This document shows, piece after piece, positions 1 to 11,706 of a stretch of DNA of 64,000 bases. Positions within the stretch are counted from its first letter, which is position 1. Each line of letters opens with the position of its first letter. The position numbers and the translations under genes are program-made. Under the pieces are notes generated by a model, which was given only the letters and a program-made list of their open reading frames with translations, did not search any database and was not told where the DNA came from. Source of the stretch: Rebecca billardiae RCC1528 (Eukaryota; Haptophyta); contig OZ251246.1 in assembly GCA_965240325.2 (NCBI GenBank), forward strand, positions 310,001 to 374,000, written 5' to 3'.

Positions 1-96
1 GGTGCTGTCGGCGGCGGTGGCGCGGCGTGGCCGGGGGCGGAGACCAAGGGCGGCGGCGGCGTCCGCGGCCGTGCGTCCGAGGGCGCAACCTCGACG

Positions 97-1480
97 ATGC
101 GCGTCGAGCCGGATGACGAGCGCGACCTGGGGATGGTGATCGACGGTCGGTCTGTTCCGGCGCTCCGGCGCGCGTTCCAAAACCCCCACATGTCCGGGCG
201 CGCGCGCTTCCGGGTGCTCGAGGACTCGATCGGGCTCTCGGTGAACATTTTTAAGATGATTGACGTGTTCGTGTTGCAGCGGCTGCTGCCGAGAGACTCG
301 ACGGACTCGCTGCCGTTCGCACTCAGCACCGTCGCCGTGCACTACGCGTGCACGCTCGTTGTCGTCGTGCTTCCATGGTTCACCGCGTGGCTCTCGAGCC
401 GCTCGACGATCGCCGCGCGCGCCGGCTGCGCATGGCCGGAGGAGCTGCGCGGCAGCTGTCCGCGCGCGCCCGAGTACGCACCCAGCGTACTGCCCACCGC
501 GCTGGCGCTGGGGTTCGTAGCCTTCATGGGCGTGTACGCCTCCCTCGAGTGTACGCGCGACGCGGCGCGCTCCGCCCCAACGCGAGCGCTCGCCGGCCGC
601 GCGGCCGCGCGGGGCGCCGCGCCGATTCACACGGCGCGCGCGCGCTCCGCCCGCGGCGCCCCGGCCTCTCGCAGACCTGTGCCGCCGGCTGGACGAGCTC
701 AGTGCCGGCGCGCTTGCCGAGGGCGAGGTGGCAATCAACCGCTTCCGTGCGCTCATCCTGCGCATCAAGTGCTCCGTCCTCTTCCGCCGCGTCTTCTACG
801 CCCAGCTGCTGCTCCTCACCGTGGGCGGGCTGTGGTGGACGCAGCACGCGCTCATGTACCTACTCCTACTGGCGTGCGTGATGCCGCAGCGCGTGGTGCC
901 TGTGGTGCTCGCGCTCGCCTCGATCGTCATCAACGCGCGGCTCACCTACGGCTCGCTCCTGCGCGCGCACAACGCGCTCAACAGGCGGCTCAAGGGCCTC
1001 CGGGACACGGCGGTCACGCGCTCGGACGAGATGGAGTCGGCGGTCGAGGCGGTGCTCATGCGGTTTGGGTTCGACAAGGTGCAGATCATGCTGATCATCG
1101 TCGTCTACTCGATCGCCTTCGCCGCGTGCGTCGCGTTCCTCTTCCTCAGCGTCTCGCTCTTTGTCGGTCCAGAAGGGTATATCTCGACGCTCGTCTCGTC
1201 AGCCATCGCCCTGTCCTCCGCCTTCCGCTCCCTGAGCTCGGCGACGGGGAGCGAGGTGTCGGCAGCCATGCTGGATAACCTGAAGACGGAGGCCGCGGTG
1301 CAGGGCGAGCTGGGCGAGCTGCTCGAGGCGTCCAACATGGCGCGCGAGCTGGGTATGGGGGTCGAGGACGCCGCCGGGGAGGAGGACGTGGCCGTCGCGG
1401 TGCAGCGCGCGACGTCGCTCGGCGCGCCGGTCAGAGCCCTGAGCGGCGAGATCAGCAGAGTGCTGGCGGCGGACCAGTAG
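97..1480 (+). CDS. Multi-pass membrane protein, two exons, family not recognised
   Basis: Two exons, 97-550 and 675-1480, are joined by a 124-bp GT-AG intron (donor GTACGC, acceptor CTCGCAG). Exon 1 ends with one base of a codon and exon 2 supplies the other two, giving about 419 residues. The protein has several hydrophobic segments: near residues 75-95 and 130-145, then after the intron a run of three or four around YAQLLLLTVGG, YLLLLACVMP, VVLALASIVI and IMLIIVVYSIAF. The C-terminal 90 residues are soluble and rich in Glu and Ala, ending SRVLAADQ. The start is the first ATG in frame, but the window begins only 96 bp upstream, so an earlier exon is possible. I do not recognise the family. 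That it is a real gene rests on the intron phase match and the clean membrane segments. Confidence 0.6.
551..674 (+). other. Intron of the first gene
   Basis: GT at 551 and AG at 673-674. Removing it restores one continuous reading frame; the two flanking reading frames differ and neither spans both halves. Confidence 0.6.
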
Positions 1481-1825
1481 CCGTGATGACGACAGCAGGC
1501 TGGCCACAGGGTCTGACCGAGTCGGGGCTCGTCGCGGCAATGAGGCGCGGCTACGACTGCGGCCCGGCCGGACCGTGGGTGCTGCGCCGGCCGCGAAGGT
1601 CCGTCCACTCGTCCCGCGAGCCGCGACATGGGCATCATGGGGCATGGCACGGCATCGGATATATCATAATCGTCATTATCGCAGCGACGACGCGCAGTAG
1701 GTCGCAGCAGTCGTCGACGTCGAGTACGTCTACTTATGAGGATGACGATCGACTGCTAGTTACTCTCTCTCGCGTCTCTCTCTCTCTCGTAAAGCTCTCT
1801 CTCGCTGCTCTCTGAGTACAGCCTA
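1481..1825. other. Intergenic, CT-rich microsatellite
   Basis: No convincing gene. The only structure seen is a degenerate CTCTCT tract from about 1764 to 1812, directly before the target-site copy of the first foldback element. Confidence 0.5.
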
Positions 1826-1830
1826 CTGTA
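1826..1830. repeat. Target-site duplication of element 1, left copy
   Basis: CTGTA, repeated at 2943-2947 immediately after the right terminal inverted repeat. Confidence 0.7.
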
Positions 1831-2942
1831 GCAAGGGTGTCCAGGGTCCGCAACAGCCAGTGCGCAGCGCGGCAGAGGCTGTGACATCGCGAGGTCGCCG
1901 CTCGCCAGTGGGACTCGCCCGCCCGCCGCCGTGCACGGCGGCCGAGCCGCTCGCGCCGTGCGCTCCTGCGGCCGTCGGATCGGGCTGCGTAGGCGGCGCG
2001 CGGCTTGGGCCGTCGGAGAGCCACCCAGCGCCCCTCTCTGCGCCGCGCGCCTTCCTCGTCCTCGCCTCCTCCGCGCCTTGGAGCAGCACGCACACGCGCG
2101 GCGCCGCACAAAGGCAGCCCAGGCGCTCGCGTGCAAGCGTGCGCGCGCGCAGCGCGACGGGCTCGACTCGGGGCTCGCGCCGCTGCGGGGGCATGCAGCA
2201 CCATCACATGCGCGCGCGACGCCACCTCGAGCCTGCGCGTTTGACCGTCAGTGCACGCTGATGCACGTTACAAAATGGTCTGACTTGGCATCATCACACG
2301 TGCGACGGAAGCTTCCACAACGGGCCTTGAGTGCGTCGACGCGATCGATGCGGAGATGGTCATGCTTGCGTGCGCTTCTCTTGTGGTCTCCACGCTTGCT
2401 GAGAAGCGCCGCGTACGTAGCTGTCATCGTGTCTTGCCTAAGAAGTTGTCCTGACGCATGGCAAGTCCTGGTCAGATTGGGCCTACTTCAACACGATGAC
2501 GTGTGAGCATTTGGCGCGTGACGGTCACAGCGATGCGCAGGTTCGAGGTGGCGTCGCGCGCGCATGGGATGGTGCTGCATGCCCCCGCAGCGGCGCGAGC
2601 CCCGAGTCGAGCCCGTCGCGCTGCGCGCGCGCACGCTTGCACGCGAGCGCCTGGGCTGCCTTTGTGCGGCGCCGCGCGTGTGCGTGCTGCTCCAAGGCGC
2701 GGAGGAGGCGAGGACGAGGAAGGCGCGCGGCGCAGAGAGGGGCGCTGGGTGGCTCTCCGACGGCCCAAGCCGCGCGCCGCCTACGCAGCCCGATCCGACG
2801 GCCGCAGGAGCGCACGGCGCGAGCGGCTCGGCCGCCGTGCACGGCGGCGGGCGGGCGAGTCCCACTGGCGAGCGGCGACCTCGCGATGTCACAGCCTCTG
2901 CCGCGCTGCGCACTGGCTGTTGCGGACCCTGGACACCCTTGC
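1831..2942. mobile_element. Foldback/MITE-like TIR element 1
   Basis: The ends are GCAAGGGTGTCCAGG and its reverse complement. The inverted arms are long, about 400 bp each (roughly 1831-2245 and 2530-2942), and nearly identical: the same translated strings appear on opposite strands of the two arms. A spacer of about 280 bp at less extreme GC separates them. Both sides carry the 5-bp duplication CTGTA (1826-1830 and 2943-2947). No transposase is encoded, so the element is non-autonomous. It lies in tandem with a second foldback element of different sequence. Confidence 0.8.
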
Positions 2943-2953
2943 CTGTAGTGAGT

Positions 2954-4074
2954 CAAGGGGAGTCAGGGTACAGCACGTCCAGTTGGGCTGCAGCTGGAGC
3001 TTGGGTCCAAAAGCTTCCCGCCGCGCAGCGGCACTCGCCGCCGCCGCCGCCGTCGATGGGCGGTTGTGGCGCGCACGGCGTGAGCCGCTGCGGGCGCTGA
3101 GGTGCGCGCGACGGCGGCGCGCCCGGCGGCGCTGCTGTAGGAGACCACTGCCCTCCTCTCTGCCCCGCGCGCTTCGCTCGTCGTCGCCGTCTCCGCGCCT
3201 GCGACCAGCGCGCACGCGATCGCCGCACCGCCCGGCAGCCGGGGCAATCTCAGCCGTGACTGCGCATGTGCGTCGCGACCTGGTCGGCCCAGCGCGCGAG
3301 GCGCGTGCGGGCGAGGCAGGGCCAGTGTGGCCGCGCGCCATGCCGCCTCGACCTTGCGCCGGTGGGCATGTCGCCGGCCTTGCACCTCTGTCGACAACGT
3401 TGACAACCAATGCGGCACGCAAGCGCAGACGTCAGTGTGCACGATCGAGGCAGTAGGCGTACAGACGCGATAGTTGCAGAGCCTTTTGTGATCATGCGAG
3501 TCATGCATTGTCAGCGACTCTCGCCCAGGTCGTCTGCGCGCTGAACTGACGTTTTGACTGAGTGCCTCGAGATCGCCTCGACGATGGCCCGTGCATTGCT
3601 TGAACACTCACCACAGTCCAAGCGGGCAACCAGACACATGTGCTCAGTTCCCTGTTGTACGCTCTGATGGGCTTACTTGAGGCGGCATGGCGCGCGGCCA
3701 CACTGGCCCTGCCTCGCCCGCACGCGTCTCGCGCGCTGGGCCGACCAGGTCGCGACGCACATGCGCAGTCACGGCTGAGATTGCCCCGGCTGCCGGGCGG
3801 TGCGGCGATCGCGTGCGCGCTGGTCGCAGGCGCGGAGACGGCGACGACGAGCGAAGCGCGCGGGGCAGAGAGGAGGGCAGTGGTCTCCTACAGCAGCGCC
3901 GCCGGGCGCGCCGCCGTCGCGCGCACCTCAGCGCCCGCAGCGGCTCACGCCGTGCGCGCCACAACCGCCCATCGACGGCGGCGGCGGCGGCGAGTGCCGC
4001 TGCGCGGCGGGAAGCTTTTGGACCCAAGCTCCAGCTGCAGCCCAACTGGACGTGCTGTACCCTGACTCCCCTTG
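2954..4074. mobile_element. Foldback/MITE-like TIR element 2
   Basis: The ends are CAAGGGGAGTCAGGGTAC and its reverse complement. Inverted arms of about 400 bp (roughly 2954-3350 and 3685-4074) surround a unique centre of about 330 bp. The direct duplication AGTGAGT lies at 2947-2953 and 4075-4081. No transposase is encoded. The arms share no obvious sequence with element 1 beyond the CAAGGG start, so this is a separate family or subfamily. Removing both elements rebuilds the empty site GCCTACTGTAGTGAGTAGAC. Confidence 0.8.
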
Positions 4075-4336
4075 AGTGAGTAGACTCTCTCAGACTCTCT
4101 CGCTTCGTCGGCGGATCATTATTGCGCTCCGAGTCCGAGCTGAGACCGTATGCCTGAATCGGCGGCCCGCCAACAAACCGTATAGTGCCAAAACGGCATG
4201 TTGCGCTTAGACCAGTGCGAGCGCGTCCGCCGACAGCCACCAGGCACCAGCTGCCATTATTGCGCAGCGCGGCGTGTGCGTCGCGCCCCAGCAAAAGAGC
4301 GCCGCGTTGCGCGCGCGCTCAAACCCGGCCCGCTCA

Positions 4337-5113
4337 CTAGCCGCACCGGGTCGTGCTGCGCTGGGCGGGCAGCAGCTGCGCCTCCGCTGCGACGGACTGG
4401 CGCCAGACCCCCTCCAGCGTCTCGTCGCCAGCGCAGGCCAGCGGCAGCTCGGCGCGCGCCCCCGTGGCGGGGCTGGCCTCGCCGGGGACGGGCGCCAGCC
4501 GCGCGCGCCCCCGCGTGAAGCGGCCGAGCACTGCATCGAGCGCTCGCGTGATGGGCAGGGTGCGCACCCGCGGCGGGACGAGCCCGCGCCGCGCGGCCTC
4601 GAAGAAAATGTCCGCCAAGTGGAAGCGCTCGACGGGCGCCGCTGCGAGCTCGCGCCCCTCGGCGGTGCGCGCGAGCCACGCGCACGCATGCGCCGCCTGC
4701 ACGTGCGCGCACACGAACTGCCGGAGCAACGAGTCGTCCGGCTCAACGGTGCGCGCACCGCCTGTGGCTGCGGGCTCGGCAGCGGGGTCTGACGATGATG
4801 ACGGCGACGGCGGTCCGGCTCCAAGATGCGCGCACCGCCTGTGGCTGCGGGCTCGGGGTCTGACGATGATGACGGCGACGGCAGCAGTTCGTGCATGTTG
4901 AGCACGGCGATGCCGCCCGTGGCCGCCGCAGCAGCTTGCAAGCGCGCGGCTCCACCGTGCATGGGCAGTCATGCCGTCCCGGCCCGCTATCCACATCCGC
5001 GACTGATTGCTGCCCAGCCAGGCGCCGAGAGTGCGATGATAGCTTGCTGCGCGCCCGACCTTAGCGGGCATGCGAGCGCGCGTCGTGTCTGTGCGGAAAG
5101 TCTGGCGGTACAA
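4337..5113 (-). CDS. Uncertain minus-strand gene, family not recognised
   Basis: The C-terminal part looks protein-like. It runs from an acidic stretch (TVEPDDSLLRQFVCAHVQ) through helical segments such as FHLADIFFEAARRGLVPPRV to a stop at 4337. The N-terminal part is less convincing because the DNA contains a near-duplicated 60-bp block (about 4755-4815 and 4825-4885: CGCACCGCCTGTGGCTGCGG followed by TCTGACGATGATGACGGCG). That block shifts which frame looks coding, so an exon boundary or repeat expansion probably lies there. Upstream on the same strand, a fragment near 5150-5260 (SWHAPAPEVLLDALRGGGF) ends in a stop and then continues as YRRFSFYECWAV. The locus may therefore be multi-exon or partly decayed. 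No family is assigned. Confidence 0.35.
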   Translation of the reverse strand: MYRQTFRTDTTRARMPAKVGRAASYHRTLGAWLGSNQSRMWIAGRDGMTAHARWSRALASCCGGHGRHRRAQHARTAAVAVIIVRPRARSHRRCAHLGAGPPSPSSSSDPAAEPAATGGARTVEPDDSLLRQFVCAHVQAAHACAWLARTAEGRELAAAPVERFHLADIFFEAARRGLVPPRVRTLPITRALDAVLGRFTRGRARLAPVPGEASPATGARAELPLACAGDETLEGVWRQSVAAEAQLLPAQRSTTRCG

Positions 5114-5739
5114 CGAGACCGCCCAGCACTCGTAGAAGCTGAAGCGGCGGTACTACACGAGCACGACATCATGCACGCGGAACCCGCCCCCGCGCAGCGC
5201 GTCGAGGAGCACCTCGGGCGCCGGCGCGTGCCAGGACAAAGGCTCTTCGGAAATGAGTACTGGCGACCGAGCGCGTCTCGCGTTGGCGAGGTCGGCCTGG
5301 AACTCTTAGTGTCTTACTCGGCCCAGTGGCGCACTGGCCGCCGGCGCCCGGTTCGTCTACGCTCGCGGGTCGTCGGCTTCGCAGTCAGCACCAAATCGGC
5401 GACGTCGTCGACAGTTGCGCCAGACCCACCAAAACCAACTGCGCAACACTGTAGTCAAATATCAGTCACTCTCACAGACACAGTCACAGCCCCGTGAACC
5501 GTGAACCGGGCGACCGCTGCCGCTGGCGCTGCGGCCGGCGCCACGGCACGGGGCCCCCGCAGCTGCTGCGCTTCTGAGTCTGCCGCGTCTGTGCGGCAGG
5601 CGCGGCCATCGGCATCGCTCGGCCGAGGCTGCCGGCCGCGCTGCCGCCGGGAGATTGTATCTCCCGTGGCCTTCGGCCGGGAGATTGTATCTCCCGTGCC
5701 CGCCAAGACGCGCCGGCTCTGACCGTTCGCGCGAGGGGC
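5114..5739. other. Intergenic with two palindromic GAGAT-N3-ATCTC motifs
   Basis: No supported gene. Two copies of GAGATTGTATCTC lie at 5651-5663 and 5681-5693, each inside a longer imperfect palindrome CCGGGAGATTGTATCTCCCG. They sit about 50-90 bp beyond the stop codon of the minus-strand oxygenase gene, in its 3' region. Confidence 0.5.
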
Positions 5740-6728
5740 TCACGGGCCCGCCGCGCCCGCCGGCGTCGGCGCGGCGGCGTGCTCCGCGGCGGGCCCCAGC
5801 AGGTCCTCGTCGAGCTGCGCGTGGCTGGTGAGGAACCAGCGCGCGCAGTGCGCGCTCGTGCACACCTCTCTCGGCAGCGGGCGCGTGCGTGACCCACTTG
5901 GCTCCGACGGCGGCGGCACGGGGCTTGAGGCGCCGCCGCCGCCGTTCGCGCACGCCTCGGCGCCGGACGTGGCCGGGCCGGCCCCGCCACCGCCGCCGGC
6001 CGCGCCGCCCGCGTTGACCCCGGCCGGAGATGCAATCTCGGCCCCGCCACCGCCGCCGGCCGCGCCGCCCACCTCGACCCAGGCCGGAGATACAATCTCG
6101 ACGTCCACCTCTGTCGCCTCGTGCGGCTCCCCTGGCGCGAACGCCTGTCGCGCCGGGTGCGGCGGTGCCATACTGATGCAGCTGGCGAGCGGCTGCGACT
6201 CGTTGCCGAGCAGCCTCGCGGGCCAGCGCAGGCCGGCCGCGCTCGCGCCCGACGCCTCCGGCGCCGGCTCGGCCATGCACGGCCCGAGCACCCGGCCGGG
6301 TGAGCCGAGCGCGCCGCCGCCGCCGCCGCCCACACACGCCGCACTCGGCGGGCCGCCGCTTAGAGGCCACCACCCAATCATAAGTGTGAGGCGGCGGCGC
6401 GTGGGCACACCACCGTCCAGCTCTGACGAGGGCGCGCCCGCGGGCGGCGCCGCGGGCGGCAGGTCCGGGATCACGCCGTGCAGCAGCGAGCCGTCGAAGA
6501 GGCACAGCCGAGCGCACGGGTGCGCGACAGACGGCACCAGCCACGCGCGCTTCGCGGGCGCAGAGTCCCCAGGCCTCTGCTCAAGAACGACCGTTGGGCC
6601 ACCGACGGTGGGCGGCGCGTGCGCTGGCCGGCCGCCGTCGGGCGAGGCGGCGCCGCTCGGCAGCGCACCCGGCCCCGCGCCACGCTCCCCACGCTCGCCA
6701 CCCGCCGCGCCCGCGCGGCCCGCACCAC

Positions 6729-6785
<57 letters not shown>

Positions 6786-7974
6786 TGCCCCAGTTGTGCT
6801 CTGCCGACAGAAAAAGTACCGAGCTGACGGCGGGGCAGCGCACGCGCGGCGGCCCGCCGTCGTCGCCCGTCATCGCCACCTCGTCCGTGTCGTAGTGCAG
6901 CTGGTGCCCCGCGTCCGTCGCGCGCGAGTGCACCCACCACTCCGCCCAGCCCATGCGCAGCCCGCGCCACTTGGACGCGCCGGCGACGAGCGCGCGCGTG
7001 TCTTCGTTGGCGTGCGCGGTGCAGAGACCCGAGGCGGCGGTGGCCTCGACGAGCGGCTGGAGGTGGGCGATGAGCTCGGCGATCGGCCCGCCCGCGCGCA
7101 CCGCGCTCGGCGGCTCGGCCTCCGCGCCGCGCGCGCGCTTGCGCCGCGCGCCCGCCGCCTCGCGGCTCGCGCGCGCCTGCGCAGTCACCGCCTCGAGAGA
7201 CAGCGGGCGCAAGTACGAAAAGAAATTGCGAGTCGGATATTCGTGCTCCTTCCAGAAGGAGGCCTCCGGGCTGAGCGCGGCGCGCACCCGCGAGGCGAGC
7301 CCTGGGGGGAGCACGCCGTCGAGCACGCGCACCGGCGTGGTCTGCGTCGCGCCCACGCCCAGCGCCGCGTGGCTCGGCGGCGGCGGCAGCGGCGCGGCGG
7401 GCGGCGGCGCGGCGGGCGGCGGCGGCGGCGGCATCAGAATCTGCGGCGAGAGCTTGAGGCGGACGGCGAGCTTCTCGAGGTACACGTCGGCGGCGGCGTG
7501 CCGCCCCGTCTGCGTGAGCAGCAGCGCGAGCTCGTGCAGCGCGGACGCGCCCGCGCTCAGCTGCGCGACCAGCGCCGGGTCCTCCGCCCACTCCGCGCAC
7601 GCTTCATCATCCTCCTCGTCGCCGTACTCCTCCCACGCGTGCCAGACGGCCTCGAGCGCGCCGCGCCAGTCGGCCTCGGCGAGCGCGTGCGCGCCCATCG
7701 AGCGGTGCAGCGAGCCGCGCAGCAGCAGCGCCTCGGCCGACTCGGGGCACGACTCGAGCGCGCGCTGGCACAAGTGAATGGCGGCATCCGAGCTCTGGCC
7801 GCGCTCGGCGCGGCGCGCGCCCTCGATGCACACGTCCGCCTCGAGCATGCGCGCAGAGGGGCCATCGATGCGCGCGATCCGCGCGAGCAGCGCGCCCACG
7901 TCCGCCGTCGGCCGCTCGAGAAGCCGGCCGAACTCCTCGACGCAACGCTCGAGCTCGCTGTGCGAGGGCGGCAT
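5740..7974 (-). CDS. 2-oxoglutarate/Fe(II) oxygenase-like protein with N-terminal helical repeats
   Basis: Single exon, 744 residues, ATG at 7974. Residues 1-180 read like TPR-type helical repeats (AAIHLCQRALESCPESAEALLLRGSLHR in pieces). The oxygenase part follows (about 210-560). HQLHYDTDE gives the proximal His-x-Asp iron ligands, DGSLLHGVIP the distal His, and RRRLTLMIGWW the 2-oxoglutarate-binding basic residue on the last core strand. The order and spacing match the prolyl-4-hydroxylase-like double-stranded beta-helix. A polyglycine run from an expanded GGC repeat (6727-6782) interrupts the loop between the ligands. The last 180 residues are low complexity with EIVSP/EIASP repeats made by GAGAT-N3-ATCTC motifs. 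The substrate cannot be inferred. It is divergent from the next gene, with 233 bp between start codons. Confidence 0.7.
6727..6782. repeat. (CCG)n trinucleotide microsatellite inside the oxygenase gene
   Basis: About 18 uninterrupted CCG units, read on the minus strand as polyglycine between the two iron-ligand motifs. Confidence 0.9.
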
Positions 7975-8207
7975 GGGGGCGGCGTGCTCCGCAAAGCACG
8001 AGCGCGTGGCCGAGCGCAGTGCTTCCGCCCCCGTGCGTCGTTCTCGACGTTCGGCAGCTTCTCACCTTTTAACCGTGCTACTTGTAGCCGGTACTCACCT
8101 TCACAATGTACGGGTCGGCGCGCGCGGCCACCCTTTATTTCTTTGGCCACGCCATCGTGCCGGCAAAGCCCGCGTCAAGGCCGCTGCTGGGTTGTTGACC
8201 ACACGGA
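7975..8207. promoter_or_regulatory. Possible shared promoter of divergent genes
   Basis: This 233-bp gap separates the start codons of the minus-strand oxygenase and the plus-strand Cys-rich gene. It is locally AT-richer (TTTTAACCGTGCTACTTG near 8060, CCTTTATTTCTTTGG near 8131). No core element is clear. Confidence 0.35.
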
Positions 8208-9799
8208 TGGCGTGGCCCTGGCCCTGCGGCTGGCGGCGGCAGGCAGACGGGCCGCCGGCGCGGCGCGACGGGCCCATCAAGCCCCCCGCCGTCCAAGGCC
8301 GCCGCGTCAGCATCGTCGTCGACAGCCTCGACGATTCTCGCGCCGGGCGCGCGGCGGGCGAGCAGCTTGCGCGAAGCTTGGTCGGGCGTGCCGAGGGGGC
8401 GGCTGGGTCCTGCTGCTTCGCCCGCGCGTGCTGCGACTGCGAGCCGGTCGCCGCCCAGCTCCTCACGCACCAAGGCGAGCGCCTCCACCATCTCACCCGC
8501 CTCGTCTGCCAGCGCGCGCACGCGATGCTCTGGGTACACGACGCTCGAAGCTGGAGCGCAAGCGCGCACCCGCGAAGCGACGCGGCGGAGGAGCTGGCGC
8601 GGCTGCTCGAGGCGGCGCTGCAGCGGCCGTACCTGCGGCTGGCGTGCATGAGCGAGGTGCCCATCGCGCTCGTCATCATCACCGACGACCACCGCGCCGA
8701 TCAGGCCGGACCGGTGGCCGTGTTGCGCCGTGCGCCGGCCGCGCGCGCGGCGCACGGCGCAGGCGGCCGCGGCGGCGGCGCGCGCGGCGGCGCCGAGCCG
8801 AGCTCGTCGTGGCCGTTCATCGCGCAGACGGGCGTAGACGGCCGGTTGTACTGGCCGGGAGAGCCGGACGCGTCCGCCATGCCCGTGCCCGTCTTTGCGG
8901 CGCCGGCGCACGTCAACTCCCACAGCATGGCCGCCGCCGGCCGCAGTGTCAGCGCGCCTGCGGCCGATGGCATCGGGGGACATAGTCCGGTGGCGGACGC
9001 GCGCGCGGACGGGGGCTCGGGCGGTGGCTCGGCGCCGGCGGATGGGCTCGAGAGCGCCGTCCTCTGGGCCGTGGCGGAGGTGCTGCAGCGCAGGCGGCGC
9101 GCCGCGCACGCGCTGGAATCCGCGCTACTCGCATCCGCGAGCGCGCCGCCGCTCGCGATTCCGCCGACGTGGGCGGCGCCGCCGTCGGGACAGCACGGCC
9201 GCGCGCAGTCGCACTGGTGGCTGCCGTGGCGACCGTGGCGCGAGCGCGGCCTGCGACTGCTCCCGCCGCACCCGCCCGTGGCCCGGCTGCCGCTGCCGCC
9301 GTGCGCGTGCCGACATTTCCGCCAGTGTCCCTCCTGTCAGCTCACCAGGCAGGCGCGCGCCAACTGCGGCTGCGCGCAATCTCGAGTCGATCTCCCGTGG
9401 AGCACGCCGTGGCCGGTGCTGCGGCTGCTGCTGCTTGCGGCGGCGGCGGCGCCGGCGCGCGCGCACGGCGGCGACGACGCGGCCCGCTGCGCCGCGCAGG
9501 ACGCGGTGCAGCCGCGCGCCGGCGTGCAGCACGCGGCGCACAGCCTCGCGTGCGCGCTCGAGCCTACTGCACCAGCCTCCGGCGCACCGGCGCGCTGCGC
9601 CGAGCCAGCAGCAGCTGCTGCTGCGAGCACGCATTGCAGCCCCACGCCGGCGCCACCCGCCGGCAGCGCGGCCGCGTGCGGCGGCAGCCCGCTCGGCCGG
9701 CTCTCCTCCGATCTGATCGTGCTGATCGTGCGCCACCTCAACGCGCTCCACTGGTCGGAGTACGAGGCGCGCGTCGGGCACGTGCTCCGCCGAGTGTGA
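8208..9799 (+). CDS. Cysteine-containing protein with F-box-like C-terminus, function unknown
   Basis: Single exon, about 530 residues if it starts at the ATG at 8208 (MAWPWPCGW). Residues 25-150 form a compact alpha/beta-looking region (RRVSIVVDSLDDSRA, HAMLWVHDARSW, VPIALVIITDDHR). A Gly/Ala-rich linker follows. About 355-400 is a Cys/His cluster (CACRHFRQCPSCQLTRQA, then NCGCAQ) that could bind zinc, and a hydrophobic segment (VLRLLLLAAAAA) comes after it. The last 35 residues, LGRLSSDLIVLIVRHLNAL, resemble the first helix of an F-box. Frames further upstream on this strand lie opposite the oxygenase gene, so I set the start after it. I do not recognise the family. Confidence 0.5.
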
Positions 9800-10697
9800 C
9801 GCTCGACTCGCTCGAGTTGTCGAGTCCTAGCCCTACGCGCTCTGCTACTGCTTATCTACTACGACAACCTCTCCGGGACGGAGTCGGAGTCAGCACTTAT
9901 AGAGTAGTACGACAGAGAATGACCGCGCCGACGTCCGGGGCACTCGGCCGCCCGCGCGCGGTCCGCAGCGCCATATTCCATCGGCCATAATAAAATGATA
10001 AATAACGACGCCGCAGTCCGCACGGGACTCGCGTGACGTGACGTACCCCGGTACCGGTACGGTCCGCGGCCGTGCTGGCGATCGGCACGCCGCACACGCG
10101 GTAGTAGTACTAGTACTCGTCATGGATAGTATACCGATCGTAGTCTTCGGACACTGTAATAAGTGAGTGCCATGACGCTTGATGAGTGTGACAGTGTCTT
10201 AGTATCTCACTGCCACGGCCGGGTGACCGGACTGGCTGCGGCACTGGCACTCGCTGGCTGACCGAGTAGTCGCCGCCGTATGAGTACGTACTGCTGATAT
10301 CGGCGGCCGGAGCATCGTCATCAATTATATCATCATCATCACTCAGGCTCAGCCGAGGGCGAGAAGATCGAGTCAGAATAATCGGCATCATCATCATCAA
10401 TCATCATCATTCATCAGCATCATCGGCATCGTCGTCATCAGTCGTCCGTCATGATGGCTGACGATGATGATATGATGCGCGCAGCGCGCGCACATGCGTA
10501 CGTCGTCTTACAAGTCAGAGACATCAGTTGATCATCACAGCGCAGTCCGAGTCACTGTCGAGACTGTCGACAAAATAGACATTCACGCGCGTGGGCTGGA
10601 GAGTGGAGTGCCCAGCAGAGCAGTCCGACGGTCCGACGAGCGCGTCCTGATGAACGATCTGGCCCCGCCGGGCGCCCGAGGACGTCTCGTCACGCCA
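9800..10697. other. Intergenic, AT-richer with ATC/ATG trinucleotide repeats
   Basis: No gene supported. There are scattered CATCAT/GATGAT runs (10315-10345, 10385-10475) and short palindromic stretches such as GTACCCCGGTACCGGTAC near 10042-10059. It separates two convergent genes. Confidence 0.5.
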
Positions 10698-11652
10698 TCA
10701 CTGGTCGGCCGCCGGCGCGCCGTCGGGCGCCCCGAGCAGCGCCAGCAGGCGCGCGTGCCCCGGGTGCAGCCGGCGGCAGATCTGCAGCGGCGTCTCATAT
10801 CGCAGCGACGTGGTGCGTGCCTGCTCCCGCTGCGAGAGGGCGGGCGGGGCGCTGGACGCGCGCGCCTCGAGCAGCAGCGCGAGCGCGTCGGCGTGGCCGT
10901 TCAGCACGGCCCAGTGCACCGGTGTGCGGTGCCACCGGTCGCGCCAGTCCAGTACGCCGCCCTTCCGCTCGCTGTACACACGCACCGCCCCGCCCGCGCC
11001 GCCGGCTGCCGCCGGCCGCGGGAGCCACGCGTCGAGCGCGACGCGGAGCGCGCCGAGCTGCCCCGCGCGCGCGGCGTGGTGCAGGATCGTCTGCTTGTTC
11101 GCGTCCTTCGCGGCGACGGGCGCGCCGGCGTCGAGCAGCAGCCGCAGCGCGTCGCCGCTCGAGCTCTGCGCCGCGGCGTGCGACGCCATGGCGCCGCGCA
11201 CCGACGGGCGGCGGACGTTTGCGCCCGCGTGGAGCAGCAGCCGGACCAGTCCGGCGTCGCCGCTCGCCGCGGCCGCGAAGAGCGGCGATGGCCGCACGCG
11301 CGAGCGTCGCAGCCGCGCGCTCGTGTGCGGCTGCGCCGGTGCAGCGCGCTGCGCGGGCACGGAGGCCGTCGCGGCCGCTCCCGCGAGCTCGCCGTCCCCG
11401 CCAGCCGCCACCACTGCCGCTGCCTCCTCCTCCTCCCCCCACCAGGCACCGAGGCCGCCACCGCTGCCGCCGCCGGCCAGGTCCGCATCCACGCCCCACC
11501 CGGCGCGCGCATCGTCGTCCGCGCCGCCGCGCGCCCCGCCGCCGTCTGGCGAGGCGCCGAGGCTGAGCAGCTCCGCAGCCGTCGCCCGCATCCGCGCGCT
11601 CACCGCCTGAAGCAGCGCCTCCTCCAGGTCCGGGCGCGCGCCGCCGCCCTCT

Positions 11653-11706
<54 letters not shown>

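Noticed and set aside
6478-8985. 835-codon plus-strand frame across the oxygenase gene and beyond
   Set aside because: Arg/Ala-rich shadow of two genes on opposite strands; the polyalanine comes from the (CCG)n tract.
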